Assembly: GCA_900314165.1 (NCBI GenBank) | Contig: OMUE01000248.1 | Span: 1 to 5,962, forward strand | DNA: 5,962 bases | Source of the DNA: an uncultured Acidaminococcus sp. | Lineage (GTDB): Bacteria > Bacillota_C > Negativicutes > Acidaminococcales > Acidaminococcaceae | Direction: 5' to 3' | Shown: in pieces, positions 1 to 5,344 of the stretch | Layout: the number at the start of each line of letters is the position of its first letter | Numbering within the stretch: position 1 is the first letter of the stretch | The notes under the pieces: model-generated | What the model was told of the DNA's origin: nothing | The model's database searches: none | Seen by the model: the letters and a program-made list of their open reading frames with translations, nothing else | Translations under genes and position numbers: made by a program

Positions 1-889
1 GCTGCGGCAGCGCATCGACCGGAAATGGAGCCATTGTGAAACGTGATAATGGCAGTGGCTCGCTCCATCCGGGATAGGGATTGTTGAATTCCTGCGGAGG
101 CACATACCCTTCACTGCCTTCAATCTTGTCCCTGTAAAATTTCAGGGCACTTTTCCAGATGGTTTCCAGCTCCTTCTCCGGAAGAAGCGGCTCACAATTC
201 GCGGCCCTCTGCAGGTAGGCTTCATAGGCTTTGTCCGTATCCCCATACCGTTTCAGCACCCGGCCGGCAAAGTGGGACATGGCATTGTTGCGGCTGCCTT
301 CCGGGATGGAGCTTCCTGTATAGAAGGGAGCTTCCGTCCGGCTGGGTTCCGCAGGTTCCAGTCCGGCCAGGAATTCCATAATGGTGCGCTCCCCTTCCTG
401 CCATAAGATAGCTTCCGGCACCACTTCCGTGCCATACAGGAACCGGGCTGCATCCAGAGCCTGGGCGTCGAAGAAGGGAAACTCTTCCCGGATCCCCTGC
501 TTCAGGGCCGTATAGGCTTTTTCGTCCTGCACTTCGGTGATGGGAAAATACGCATGGAACCGGGGCCGGGCTTTCCGGCCTTCCTTGGCTTTCCCACTAT
601 TCCGGGACGGGACGATGGCCACAGCCACGTTTGGCAGCATGGCAAGGAGCTTTTCTCCCGTTACCCACTCCTGGGGATCTTCCGTGTGATCGTTATCACA
701 ATCCATCACCGCCACATTGGACCAGAGGAAATTGTCCCGGCTCCGGTAGCTGTTCTTGTAGGCCGCGCAGACATGGTCAAAGGCTGCCGCTTCTTTCAGT
801 TCTTTGGCATCCTGGATCTCCCGTTTCTGGGGATACCGGCAGTTGGCTTCTCGGCCGGTGCAGGATGCGGTAAACAAAGTAAATTTCAA
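1..889 (-). CDS. Phage primase (AEP/prim-pol type), N-terminal part, cut by left window edge
   Basis: This is the N-terminal 296 residues of a phage DNA primase, probably joined to a helicase or VapE-like domain beyond the edge; it would make primers for phage replication. Visible in order: an N-terminal segment starting KFTLFTASCTG; an archaeo-eukaryotic primase-like core with the metal-binding pair in VMDCDND (D63, D65), a second motif in RPRFHAYFP (H112) and a third acidic motif in FFDAQ (D141); then a PriCT-like helical segment at about 197-252 beginning EGSRNNAMSHFAGR. I chose the TTG start because it lies 6 bases after a GAGGTG ribosome site and directly follows the TAG stop of the preceding gene, and because this is where family members usually begin. 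The abutting TAG-TTG suggests translational coupling. Family placement is from recalled sequence pattern; the helicase part is inferred. No in-frame stop or frameshift is seen. Confidence 0.85.
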   Translation of the reverse strand, partial: MKFTLFTASCTGREANCRYPQKREIQDAKELKEAAAFDHVCAAYKNSYRSRDNFLWSNVAVMDCDNDHTEDPQEWVTGEKLLAMLPNVAVAIVPSRNSGKAKEGRKARPRFHAYFPITEVQDEKAYTALKQGIREEFPFFDAQALDAARFLYGTEVVPEAILWQEGERTIMEFLAGLEPAEPSRTEAPFYTGSSIPEGSRNNAMSHFAGRVLKRYGDTDKAYEAYLQRAANCEPLLPEKELETIWKSALKFYRDKIEGSEGYVPPQEFNNPYPGWSEPLPLSRFTMAPFPVDALPQ

Positions 890-901
890 CTAAATCACCT
901 C
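887..901 (-). promoter_or_regulatory. Ribosome binding site and TTG start of the primase, nested in the end of the upstream gene
   Basis: On the minus strand the string GAGGTGATTTAGTTG contains a GAGGTG Shine-Dalgarno, the TAG stop of the deoxyribosyltransferase-like gene, and immediately the TTG start of the primase. No ATG or GTG with a comparable site lies near this position, so the site decides the start. Confidence 0.7.
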
Positions 902-1288
902 ATAGATGTACTTGATGGGCTTTCCCTTTTTCCGGGCCTGCCGGATCTCCAGTTCCATTCCCGGGGAGATATCTTCTCCGAAAATCCAGAGTTCCGCACA
1001 CTTGGATAAGAGCACAATCCCCATGAAAAGGGCCAAGTCCCGTTCGGTCTTTTCGTCCAGGAACTGGGGCAGGAGCAGATGGGGAGCCAGGGGGATGCAC
1101 CCCTGGTCTGCGGCATACCGGCAGCAGCACCTGGCCCGCAGGATGTTCCGTTCCACGTCCCCTGCGTAAGGTGAACAGATGTACACAATCGGTCGGAACG
1201 GGAACCGGGGTGGTTCTGTATTCCGGATGGCCTGGTACGCCGTGGGATCCAGGTAGTGCTCCCCGTTACGCTTCAGGTCTGTCTCCAC
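890..1288 (-). CDS. DUF4406/DUF7768-like protein, nucleoside 2-deoxyribosyltransferase fold
   Basis: A 132-residue protein resembling the small phage DUF4406/DUF7768 group, which is related to nucleoside 2-deoxyribosyltransferases. Seen in the sequence: about 32 unmatched N-terminal residues; a first beta-strand and loop VYICSPYAG (35-43); an APHLLLPQFL segment (68-77); and a C-terminal GMELEIRQA motif (110-118), where E112 sits at the usual place of the catalytic glutamate. Relatives move a deoxyribose between bases or hydrolyse nucleotides, but the substrate of the phage versions is not established, so a role in nucleotide salvage or counter-defence is only inference. The start is GTG, with GGAGG 6 bases upstream. 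It overlaps the end of the zinc-ribbon gene by 23 bases, and its stop touches the primase start, so it appears translated as part of the operon. Confidence 0.75.
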   Translation of the reverse strand: METDLKRNGEHYLDPTAYQAIRNTEPPRFPFRPIVYICSPYAGDVERNILRARCCCRYAADQGCIPLAPHLLLPQFLDEKTERDLALFMGIVLLSKCAELWIFGEDISPGMELEIRQARKKGKPIKYIYEVI

Positions 1289-1490
1289 GCTGCACCTCCA
1301 TCATTTCCCGGGAGCATGCTTCGCACAGTACCGATGTGCCAAACAGGTCACCCCGTCCATCTCCCAGCACGTCTTCCAGGTTCACGGCCACTTCTTTCCC
1401 GCAGACCGGGCAGTGGCAGAACACATTCTCGTCGTTGATTTCCACCTTCACTTCCATCGAATCATTGATGGTTTCCTTCACATAAAACAT
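1266..1490 (-). CDS. Small zinc-ribbon protein, function unknown
   Basis: A 74-residue acidic protein that I do not recognise as a named family. Two CxxC knuckles are visible, CPVC (C27, C30) and CEAC (C56, C59), 25 residues apart, as in a zinc ribbon; C25 just before the first knuckle could also take part. The first 20 residues are charged and there is no signal peptide or membrane segment. The ATG start has a GGAGG site 8 bases upstream and lies 3 bases after the rha stop codon; the 3' end overlaps the next gene by 23 bases. Such small zinc-ribbon proteins are common fillers in phage early operons and may bind nucleic acid or a host protein, but nothing in the sequence decides which. Confidence 0.75.
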   Translation of the reverse strand: MFYVKETINDSMEVKVEINDENVFCHCPVCGKEVAVNLEDVLGDGRGDLFGTSVLCEACSREMMEVQRGDRPEA

Positions 1491-1493
1491 GGC

Positions 1494-2156
1494 TCACCCC
1501 TCCAGTTCTGTCTTGTAATAGGCCATGAGCATCTGTTTGCGCTGCTGGAAATCCGGGCAGGAATACAGCAGGCCGTAATCCAGGTGCTGCAGCCGGTCCA
1601 GGGCATGGATCTGCCGTGCCGTAAGATATGGCCGGATGCTCTGCCCTTTTTCGATGCCGTTCGCCAGCCGGAACTGTCTGGCAGACATCCCGAGAACGAT
1701 GCGGTTCAGCATGTCGCATTCATTGCTGAAATGGTAAGGTTTCGGGCTTTCATGCAGACGGCAGATCATGTCCGTCAGCATCGGGAATTCCTGCCGGGCA
1801 GACAGGAGCGACCGGACACATTGTTCCATCTCATTGAAACGCTGGATGTAGAGTTCCTTGAAGTGCATTGCCTTCGGGCCTGTATAGCCCATGACCAGCA
1901 TTGTGAAGCCATCGCGGGTCAGCAGGTATCGCGGCAGTTTCCGGCCCGTGACATCCCTGTATGTGCTGGGCTCAAAGTTGGATGCAATGAACGTTTCACT
2001 CAATCCAGATTTGGATTCAGTGATTTTTGCGATATCACGCAGCACATGGAAATGCTGTTTATCAAAAACATCAGCGACAAACAGGCTGTCGACCCTTGGC
2101 ACACCTCCCTGATCAGCAAACACACCAATCTCATCTTCCGGAATCAAATTTTTCAT
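1494..2156 (-). CDS. Rha-family phage regulatory protein
   Basis: A 220-residue protein whose N-terminal half (about 21-112) matches the Rha family of phage regulators: VDSLFVADVF, then HVLRDI, SNFEPSTYRDVTGRKLP, YLLTRDGFTMLVMGYTG and FKELYIQRFNEME. Rha proteins are known as lysogeny/antirepressor-type regulators and are thought to bind DNA. The C-terminal part (about 145-218) is a separate helical block with LNRIVLG, SIRPYLTARQI and LQHLDYGLL, reminiscent of accessory domains found after Rha or KilA-N domains; I cannot name it. The ATG at 2156 is preferred because AAGGTGG lies 8 bases upstream; an in-frame GTG at 2168 falls inside that ribosome site. It is the first gene after a 214-base control region, so it may have its own promoter and may act on it. 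Confidence 0.85.
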   Translation of the reverse strand: MKNLIPEDEIGVFADQGGVPRVDSLFVADVFDKQHFHVLRDIAKITESKSGLSETFIASNFEPSTYRDVTGRKLPRYLLTRDGFTMLVMGYTGPKAMHFKELYIQRFNEMEQCVRSLLSARQEFPMLTDMICRLHESPKPYHFSNECDMLNRIVLGMSARQFRLANGIEKGQSIRPYLTARQIHALDRLQHLDYGLLYSCPDFQQRKQMLMAYYKTELEG

Positions 2157-2272
2157 AGCGGATTCCACCTTTCGTTAAAAGTTTCGAGGATTTTTACCTC
2201 TCACCAGTAACAGGACAGAACCCGCCGGTTTAAGTACCCGAAAAGAGAAAAATTTTTGACCCGGTTCTCCGG

Positions 2273-2301
2273 TTGCCATTCCAGGCTGGCTTCGCTATGA
2301 T
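2273..2301 (+). promoter_or_regulatory. Sigma70-type promoter facing the plus strand
   Basis: TTGCCA at 2273-2278 and TATGAT at 2296-2301 are separated by exactly 17 bases and each matches the consensus at 5 of 6 positions. The predicted start is near 2308. It points rightward, against all genes in the window, and the only thing directly downstream is a hairpin terminator. Confidence 0.55.
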
Positions 2302-2325
2302 AGAGAAGGGTACTTTTTTACTTAA
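2297..2325 (-). promoter_or_regulatory. Possible minus-strand promoter for rha and downstream genes
   Basis: Read on the minus strand, TTAAGT (2325-2320) is followed after 17 bases by TATCAT (2302-2297). The -10 box matches at 5 of 6 positions, but the -35 is weak (3 of 6). The -10 is on the same bases as the plus-strand promoter's -10, so the two would compete. It would start rha mRNA near 2290 with a long leader of about 135 bases. Weak support. Confidence 0.3.
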
Positions 2326-2371
2326 ATAACTGAAATGGGTATGCGATTCGCTCGCATACCCATTTGTTTTT
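2308..2371 (+). ncRNA. Candidate small RNA of about 64 nt, antisense to the polymerase-rha junction
   Basis: Inferred from a good promoter (2273-2301) followed about 25 bases after its predicted start by a strong hairpin with a T-run (2333-2371) on the same strand, with no room for a protein in between. The RNA would have a short A/U-rich 5' leader and a 14-bp terminator stem. It would be fully complementary to any minus-strand read-through mRNA joining the polymerase and rha genes. The exact 5' end is a guess from promoter spacing. It may instead be a promoter whose transcripts are simply stopped at once. Confidence 0.4.
2333..2371 (+). terminator. Rho-independent terminator, plus strand
   Basis: A perfect 14-bp stem (2333-2346 with 2352-2365, cores GGGTATGCGA and TCGCATACCC) with a 5-base loop TTCGC, followed by G and five T residues. 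The last T falls in the polymerase stop codon on the other strand. On the minus strand the stem is followed by CAGTTATTTAAG, a poor U-tract, so termination of the polymerase mRNA here is doubtful, although the stem could still shield its 3' end. Confidence 0.65.
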
Positions 2372-4725
2372 CAATCCTTTTGATAAAACTCACATTCATA
2401 CCCATCCGCCCGGAGAATCAGCCCCTCCGCCCATGGCGGGGTCCTTCCCATCTGCTGGCAAATGGCATCCACGCTCACTTCCTTGCTGCATTCGATGATC
2501 AGTTCATCATGGACGTGGCCCACAATGGCACAGTGCCGCAGTGTCTGCATGGCGTAGCAGAGGATATCCCGGGCTGTGCCCTGGACGATGTTTTCCACGA
2601 ACTTGGGCCCGTAGCTTTCCAGCCGCTCCCACTTCTTGGTGGCCCCGATACCTTCGTAGGTTACGGACTCCCCGCCGAATCGGTTCTCCCCGATCCGGGG
2701 CTTCACGTAGGAAAGCCGCCGTCCGCTCGGGAGTTCGATGAACAGCATGCCGCTTTTGCAGAAGAAACGGAGATTATTGACCTGGACGGGGATCCGCTTT
2801 TTGATAGCCGTCTTTACGGCCCCATCCACCTGCCACCAGAAATCCACAATGTGGGGATTGGCGTCCCTCCAGGATTGGACCAGAGGCCCCAGTTCCTCTT
2901 CCGGGATTCCCATGTCCATAGCCCCCATGGCCTTCAAGGCGCCGACCGATCCACCATAGCCGCAATTATGCACTAGGCAGTTCGATACGGTAAAACGGTG
3001 ATATGGTCCGGCATTGAGGATATCGTAGACCCTGGCCCGGGCAGGCGGATTTCCATGCCACAACACAGTCGTCGAGCACAATCTTCGAAGGTGATACCCA
3101 TTCTCCGCCGCTACCCGAAACGGGATGGGGGTTTCCTTTTCCTCTACATAGACCAGGTGATCCGGGGTAGCCAGGAGACCTGCATACCGCATCACCTCTC
3201 TTTCACCTCTGTAGACCACCCCGTCATGGTGGACCCAGTTTTCACCATCCCAGACCCGTTCTTCCGTGGTCACCTTCTCAATGGGGATAAGGCCGTGATC
3301 TGTAAGGACAAGCTGGCCTTCTGCGATACACGCCAATTCCGCAATCTTCCCCTTCTGGCGCAAATCTCCGTTCACCCCATGTTTCACCACGGGCACTCCA
3401 AACATCTGGCTGGCCGTTGAGCAGTAGATGTCCTTTCCGGCGGCAAAGGCTGCAGATTTCCACTTTTCCCCCGCCATCCAGGAAATGACCCTTGCCTCAA
3501 TGGCCGAAAAGTCCGAGACCACAAACTTCATCCCCTCACGGGGCACAAAGGCTGTCCGGATCAGCTGAGACAGCACATCCGGCACAGAATCGTAGAGCAG
3601 TTCCAGGGCCTCGTAGTTCCCCTGCCGTACCAGCTCCCGGGCTTCGGAAAGGTCCGGTATTGTGTTTCTCACGAGATTTTGCAATTGTATGAGCCTGCCA
3701 CTATACCGTCCAGTCCTATTGGCTCCATAGAACTGGAACATTCCTCTCGCTCGCCCGTCTTCGCAGACTGCATTCTCCATGGCCTGGTATTTCTTCACAG
3801 AAGACTTGGCCAGCTTCTGCCGGAGCTGCAGCACACTTTTTAACGGTTCCTGGGCCGTTTTTAACAGTTCCTTCACCTGCTTCTTCCCCAGGGAATCCGT
3901 CTTCAATCCATGGGCTTCCAGCCATCCTAGCATCTGGAGGACGGAATTGGGATTCTCCAGGCTGGTCTTTTCCTTCAGGGCTGCCATCAGGCTCTCCCGG
4001 CTTTTGGCATCCATGGCCACCGCCTGCCGGGCCAGCTCCAAATCAATGGCGATCCCCCGGTCGTTGATTTCCTGGTCCTGGTGATACTCCTCCCACACCG
4101 AGTCCGGCACCGGGTACTTCTGCAGCCGCTGCTGGATGGCCATTTCCACTTCCACATCCCGCTTGTTGTAGCTCTTGAAGAGCTTCCACTTGTCCGGGGC
4201 ATGTCGGGGAAGGTTCCGGATCCGGCCGCCGTTGGCCTTGGTTTCCTTACAGGGAACACAGAAATAGCGGATCAGGTCCCGGCCCTCCTTCAGCTTCTGG
4301 TTGTCCAGATTCAGCACCGCCCCCACTCCTTCCAGGGAAAGGGGCAGCCCCATATAGGCGGACCAGACCATGGAACACTTCCAGCCAGCCGGGTTCAGGA
4401 ACCGGGCACACTCCTGGGACAGAGGATGCTGGTCATGGAAGGGATCAAGACTTCTCCCCAGGTCCATGAGATACCGGGACAAACACACTCGTTCGAAATT
4501 GGCATTGAAGGCCCATTTGGTGACGGTTTCATCAGTGAGAGCATCCAGTAACTCTTCCGGGACAGTTTCCCCCTGGGCTAAATCGATGACCTGCACGGGA
4601 CCTCCATCCACCGCATAACCAAAAAGGAGGATTTCAAAGGCGGGAGATTCTGCATATTTATACACCCCGCACTTGGCCAGGTTTACATCGCTGTAGGTTT
4701 CAATATCGATACTGATGGTTTTCAT
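2371..4725 (-). CDS. Phage family-A DNA polymerase interrupted by a mini-intein
   Basis: A 784-residue precursor: a stand-alone phage replicative polymerase with a 3'-5' exonuclease domain and a family-A polymerase domain but no 5' nuclease. Exonuclease motifs: SIDIET (D7, E9), FNANFE (about 73-78) and YNKRD (186-190). Polymerase motifs: TGRYSGRL in the thumb/palm, motif A SDFSAIE (D405, E410), motif B RQKGKIAELA followed after the intein by CGYGG (K460, Y590), and motif C VHDE (H739, D740). K460, L464 and Y590 line up with E. coli Pol I K758, F762 and Y766. Residues 466-587 are an intein; removing it leaves 662 residues, a normal length for this family. The start at 4725 has AAGGAG 6 bases upstream and gives the family's usual MKTISIDIET opening; an in-frame extension to 4818 would run back through a terminator and the DUF2815 gene. 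No frameshift is seen. Confidence 0.93.
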   Translation of the reverse strand: MKTISIDIETYSDVNLAKCGVYKYAESPAFEILLFGYAVDGGPVQVIDLAQGETVPEELLDALTDETVTKWAFNANFERVCLSRYLMDLGRSLDPFHDQHPLSQECARFLNPAGWKCSMVWSAYMGLPLSLEGVGAVLNLDNQKLKEGRDLIRYFCVPCKETKANGGRIRNLPRHAPDKWKLFKSYNKRDVEVEMAIQQRLQKYPVPDSVWEEYHQDQEINDRGIAIDLELARQAVAMDAKSRESLMAALKEKTSLENPNSVLQMLGWLEAHGLKTDSLGKKQVKELLKTAQEPLKSVLQLRQKLAKSSVKKYQAMENAVCEDGRARGMFQFYGANRTGRYSGRLIQLQNLVRNTIPDLSEARELVRQGNYEALELLYDSVPDVLSQLIRTAFVPREGMKFVVSDFSAIEARVISWMAGEKWKSAAFAAGKDIYCSTASQMFGVPVVKHGVNGDLRQKGKIAELACIAEGQLVLTDHGLIPIEKVTTEERVWDGENWVHHDGVVYRGEREVMRYAGLLATPDHLVYVEEKETPIPFRVAAENGYHLRRLCSTTVLWHGNPPARARVYDILNAGPYHRFTVSNCLVHNCGYGGSVGALKAMGAMDMGIPEEELGPLVQSWRDANPHIVDFWWQVDGAVKTAIKKRIPVQVNNLRFFCKSGMLFIELPSGRRLSYVKPRIGENRFGGESVTYEGIGATKKWERLESYGPKFVENIVQGTARDILCYAMQTLRHCAIVGHVHDELIIECSKEVSVDAICQQMGRTPPWAEGLILRADGYECEFYQKD
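2965..3330 (-). other. 122-residue mini-intein inside the DNA polymerase
   Basis: An in-frame insert that would remove itself by protein splicing. Visible elements in intein numbering: block A beginning CIAEGQLVLTDHGLIPIEKV (Cys1 nucleophile, then the typical D/E-G-x-W pattern DGENWV at 28-33); block B GLLATPDHLVYV with the TxxH pair T55 and H58; block F VYDILNAGPYHRFTV with D103 and H111; block G CLVHN ending His121-Asn122; and Cys as the first residue after it. All residues known to matter for class 1 splicing are there. The stretch between blocks B and F is only about 40 residues, so no homing endonuclease fits. The flanks ELA and CGYGG rejoin into a perfect motif B. It is at the short end of natural inteins. 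Compared with much of the extein it seems to use more AGA, CGA and CTT codons, which hints at separate ancestry. Confidence 0.9.
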
Positions 4726-4739
4726 AGGTTTCTCCTTAG

Positions 4740-4772
4740 AAAAAAGGTGGCGGAGATTGATCCCGCCACCTT
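4740..4772 (-). terminator. Intrinsic terminator or attenuator between the DUF2815 gene and the polymerase
   Basis: On the minus strand AAGGTGGCGG (4772-4763) pairs perfectly with CCGCCACCTT (4753-4744) around a 9-base loop, and is followed by four further T residues, giving six T in a row. It starts 5 bases after the DUF2815 stop and its T-run ends just before the polymerase ribosome site (AAGGAG at 4737-4732). No new promoter can fit between them, so polymerase expression must depend on read-through or antitermination. On the plus strand the stem is not followed by a T-run. Confidence 0.75.
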
Positions 4773-4777
4773 GCGCT

Positions 4778-5344
4778 TTAAGAAAGGAAATCGTCATCGT
4801 CCGCCGTAGCAAAGTCATCTTCTGCCCGGGGCTTGCCCCCCAGAGGCTCCCCGTTCCGGATCTTCTGCAGGTTGTTCAGGCTGCAGGCGATGCCTTTGTT
4901 CCCGTTGCTGTTGAAGGCATAGAAACTGATGGAGGCCCGGCCATAGACCCCGGAATAGACTTCCGACCGTTCCAGGATGTGCTGGCATTTGGCATCCACG
5001 ATCCCCGGCTGGGTAGCGGAGTTGGCGTTGATGAAGAAGCTGTCTTTGTAGGCCTCATCTCCCGGCCGTTCCAGATCCCCGTCCCGCAGCGGGTTCTTGA
5101 TGGCTTCCAGGGCCGGCACCACCCGGCTGTTGCCCTTCAGTTTTCCTTCCCCTTCCTGGTAGGCCGCTTTGATGGCCGCCCGGATCTTTTCCACGGTTTT
5201 GGCATCGGATTTGGGGATGATCAGACTCACGCTGTACTTGGGTGTGCCCCCGTTGATGGATTTGGGTTCCCACACATTGGCATAACTCCAGCGGGTGTTG
5301 ACCCCGGTAATCACTTTGCACGGATTCACATAATTCTTAGACAT
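4778..5344 (-). CDS. DUF2815 / Enc34-like phage ssDNA-binding protein
   Basis: A 188-residue protein of the DUF2815 family, which includes the single-stranded DNA-binding protein of phage Enc34. It would coat exposed template strands during phage replication and recombination. Visible features: NPCKVITGVNTRWSYANVW near the N-terminus, a conserved YSVSLIIPKSD strand (about 37-47), the region GVYGRASISFYAFN (about 137-150), and a strongly acidic tail ending ADDDDFLS, like the protein-docking tails of other ssDNA-binding proteins. The ATG at 5344 is chosen for its GGAGG site 8 bases upstream and the MSKNYVNP opening; an in-frame ATG 8 codons earlier lacks a good site and lies inside the previous gene. 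It overlaps the end of the DUF2800 gene by 8 bases, so the two are probably translationally coupled. A terminator hairpin follows its stop. Confidence 0.88.
   Translation of the reverse strand: MSKNYVNPCKVITGVNTRWSYANVWEPKSINGGTPKYSVSLIIPKSDAKTVEKIRAAIKAAYQEGEGKLKGNSRVVPALEAIKNPLRDGDLERPGDEAYKDSFFINANSATQPGIVDAKCQHILERSEVYSGVYGRASISFYAFNSNGNKGIACSLNNLQKIRNGEPLGGKPRAEDDFATADDDDFLS

Larger units (their letters stand above)
2229..2325. repeat. Inverted repeat pair, possible operator half-sites
   Basis: TTTAAGTACCC at 2229-2239 is mirrored by GGGTACTT at 2308-2315. The right-hand copy resembles the exact complement GGGTACTTAAA with an extra 8 bases (TTTTACTT) inserted before the final AAA, suggesting a small duplication. 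The two arms sit on either side of the plus-strand promoter, one of them at its predicted transcription start, as expected for operator sites. The functional role is inference. Confidence 0.4.
2157..2370. promoter_or_regulatory. Control region between the polymerase and rha genes
   Basis: The only sizeable non-coding gap in the window, and clearly more AT-rich in places than its neighbours. It contains a plus-strand promoter, a plus-strand hairpin terminator, a weaker minus-strand promoter-like pair, three CCGGTT copies (2226-2231, 2261-2266, 2269-2274), the palindrome AAAAATTTTT near 2248-2257, and the inverted repeat AAGTACCC/GGGTACTT. The rha ribosome site lies at its left end. Which proteins bind here is unknown; a lysogeny-type regulator or Rha itself is plausible. 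Confidence 0.6.

Noticed and set aside
1413..2210. Long plus-strand open frame of 265 codons opposite rha
   Set aside because: It is exactly antisense to the well-supported Rha gene and the end of the zinc-ribbon gene, has no recognisable domain and low-complexity His/Gln/Phe composition typical of a shadow frame.
2175..2279. Minus-strand 34-codon frame just upstream of rha, possible leader peptide
   Set aside because: It ends 18 bases before the rha start, which is the right place for a leader peptide, but its ATG lacks a ribosome site, it overlaps the plus-strand promoter -35, and the peptide has no recognisable features. Comparison with relatives could revive it.
2256..2301. TTGACC at 2256-2261 as the -35 box for TATGAT at 2296
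   Set aside because: The spacer would be 34 bases, far too long; TTGCCA at 2273 gives the correct 17.
2333..2365. Hairpin as a terminator for the polymerase mRNA (minus strand)
   Set aside because: On that strand the stem is followed by CAGTTATTT rather than a U-run; the T-run lies on the plus-strand side.
2965..3330. Insert is an ordinary lineage-specific polymerase loop rather than an intein
   Set aside because: It begins with Cys, ends His-Asn before Cys, carries TxxH and block F His in order, and falls in the middle of a catalytic helix where an ordinary loop would destroy function.
4726..4818. Extended N-terminus of the polymerase from an upstream start at 4818
   Set aside because: The extra 31 residues run back through the terminator hairpin and the DUF2815 end, are unlike the family, and the ATG at 4725 has an excellent AAGGAG site.
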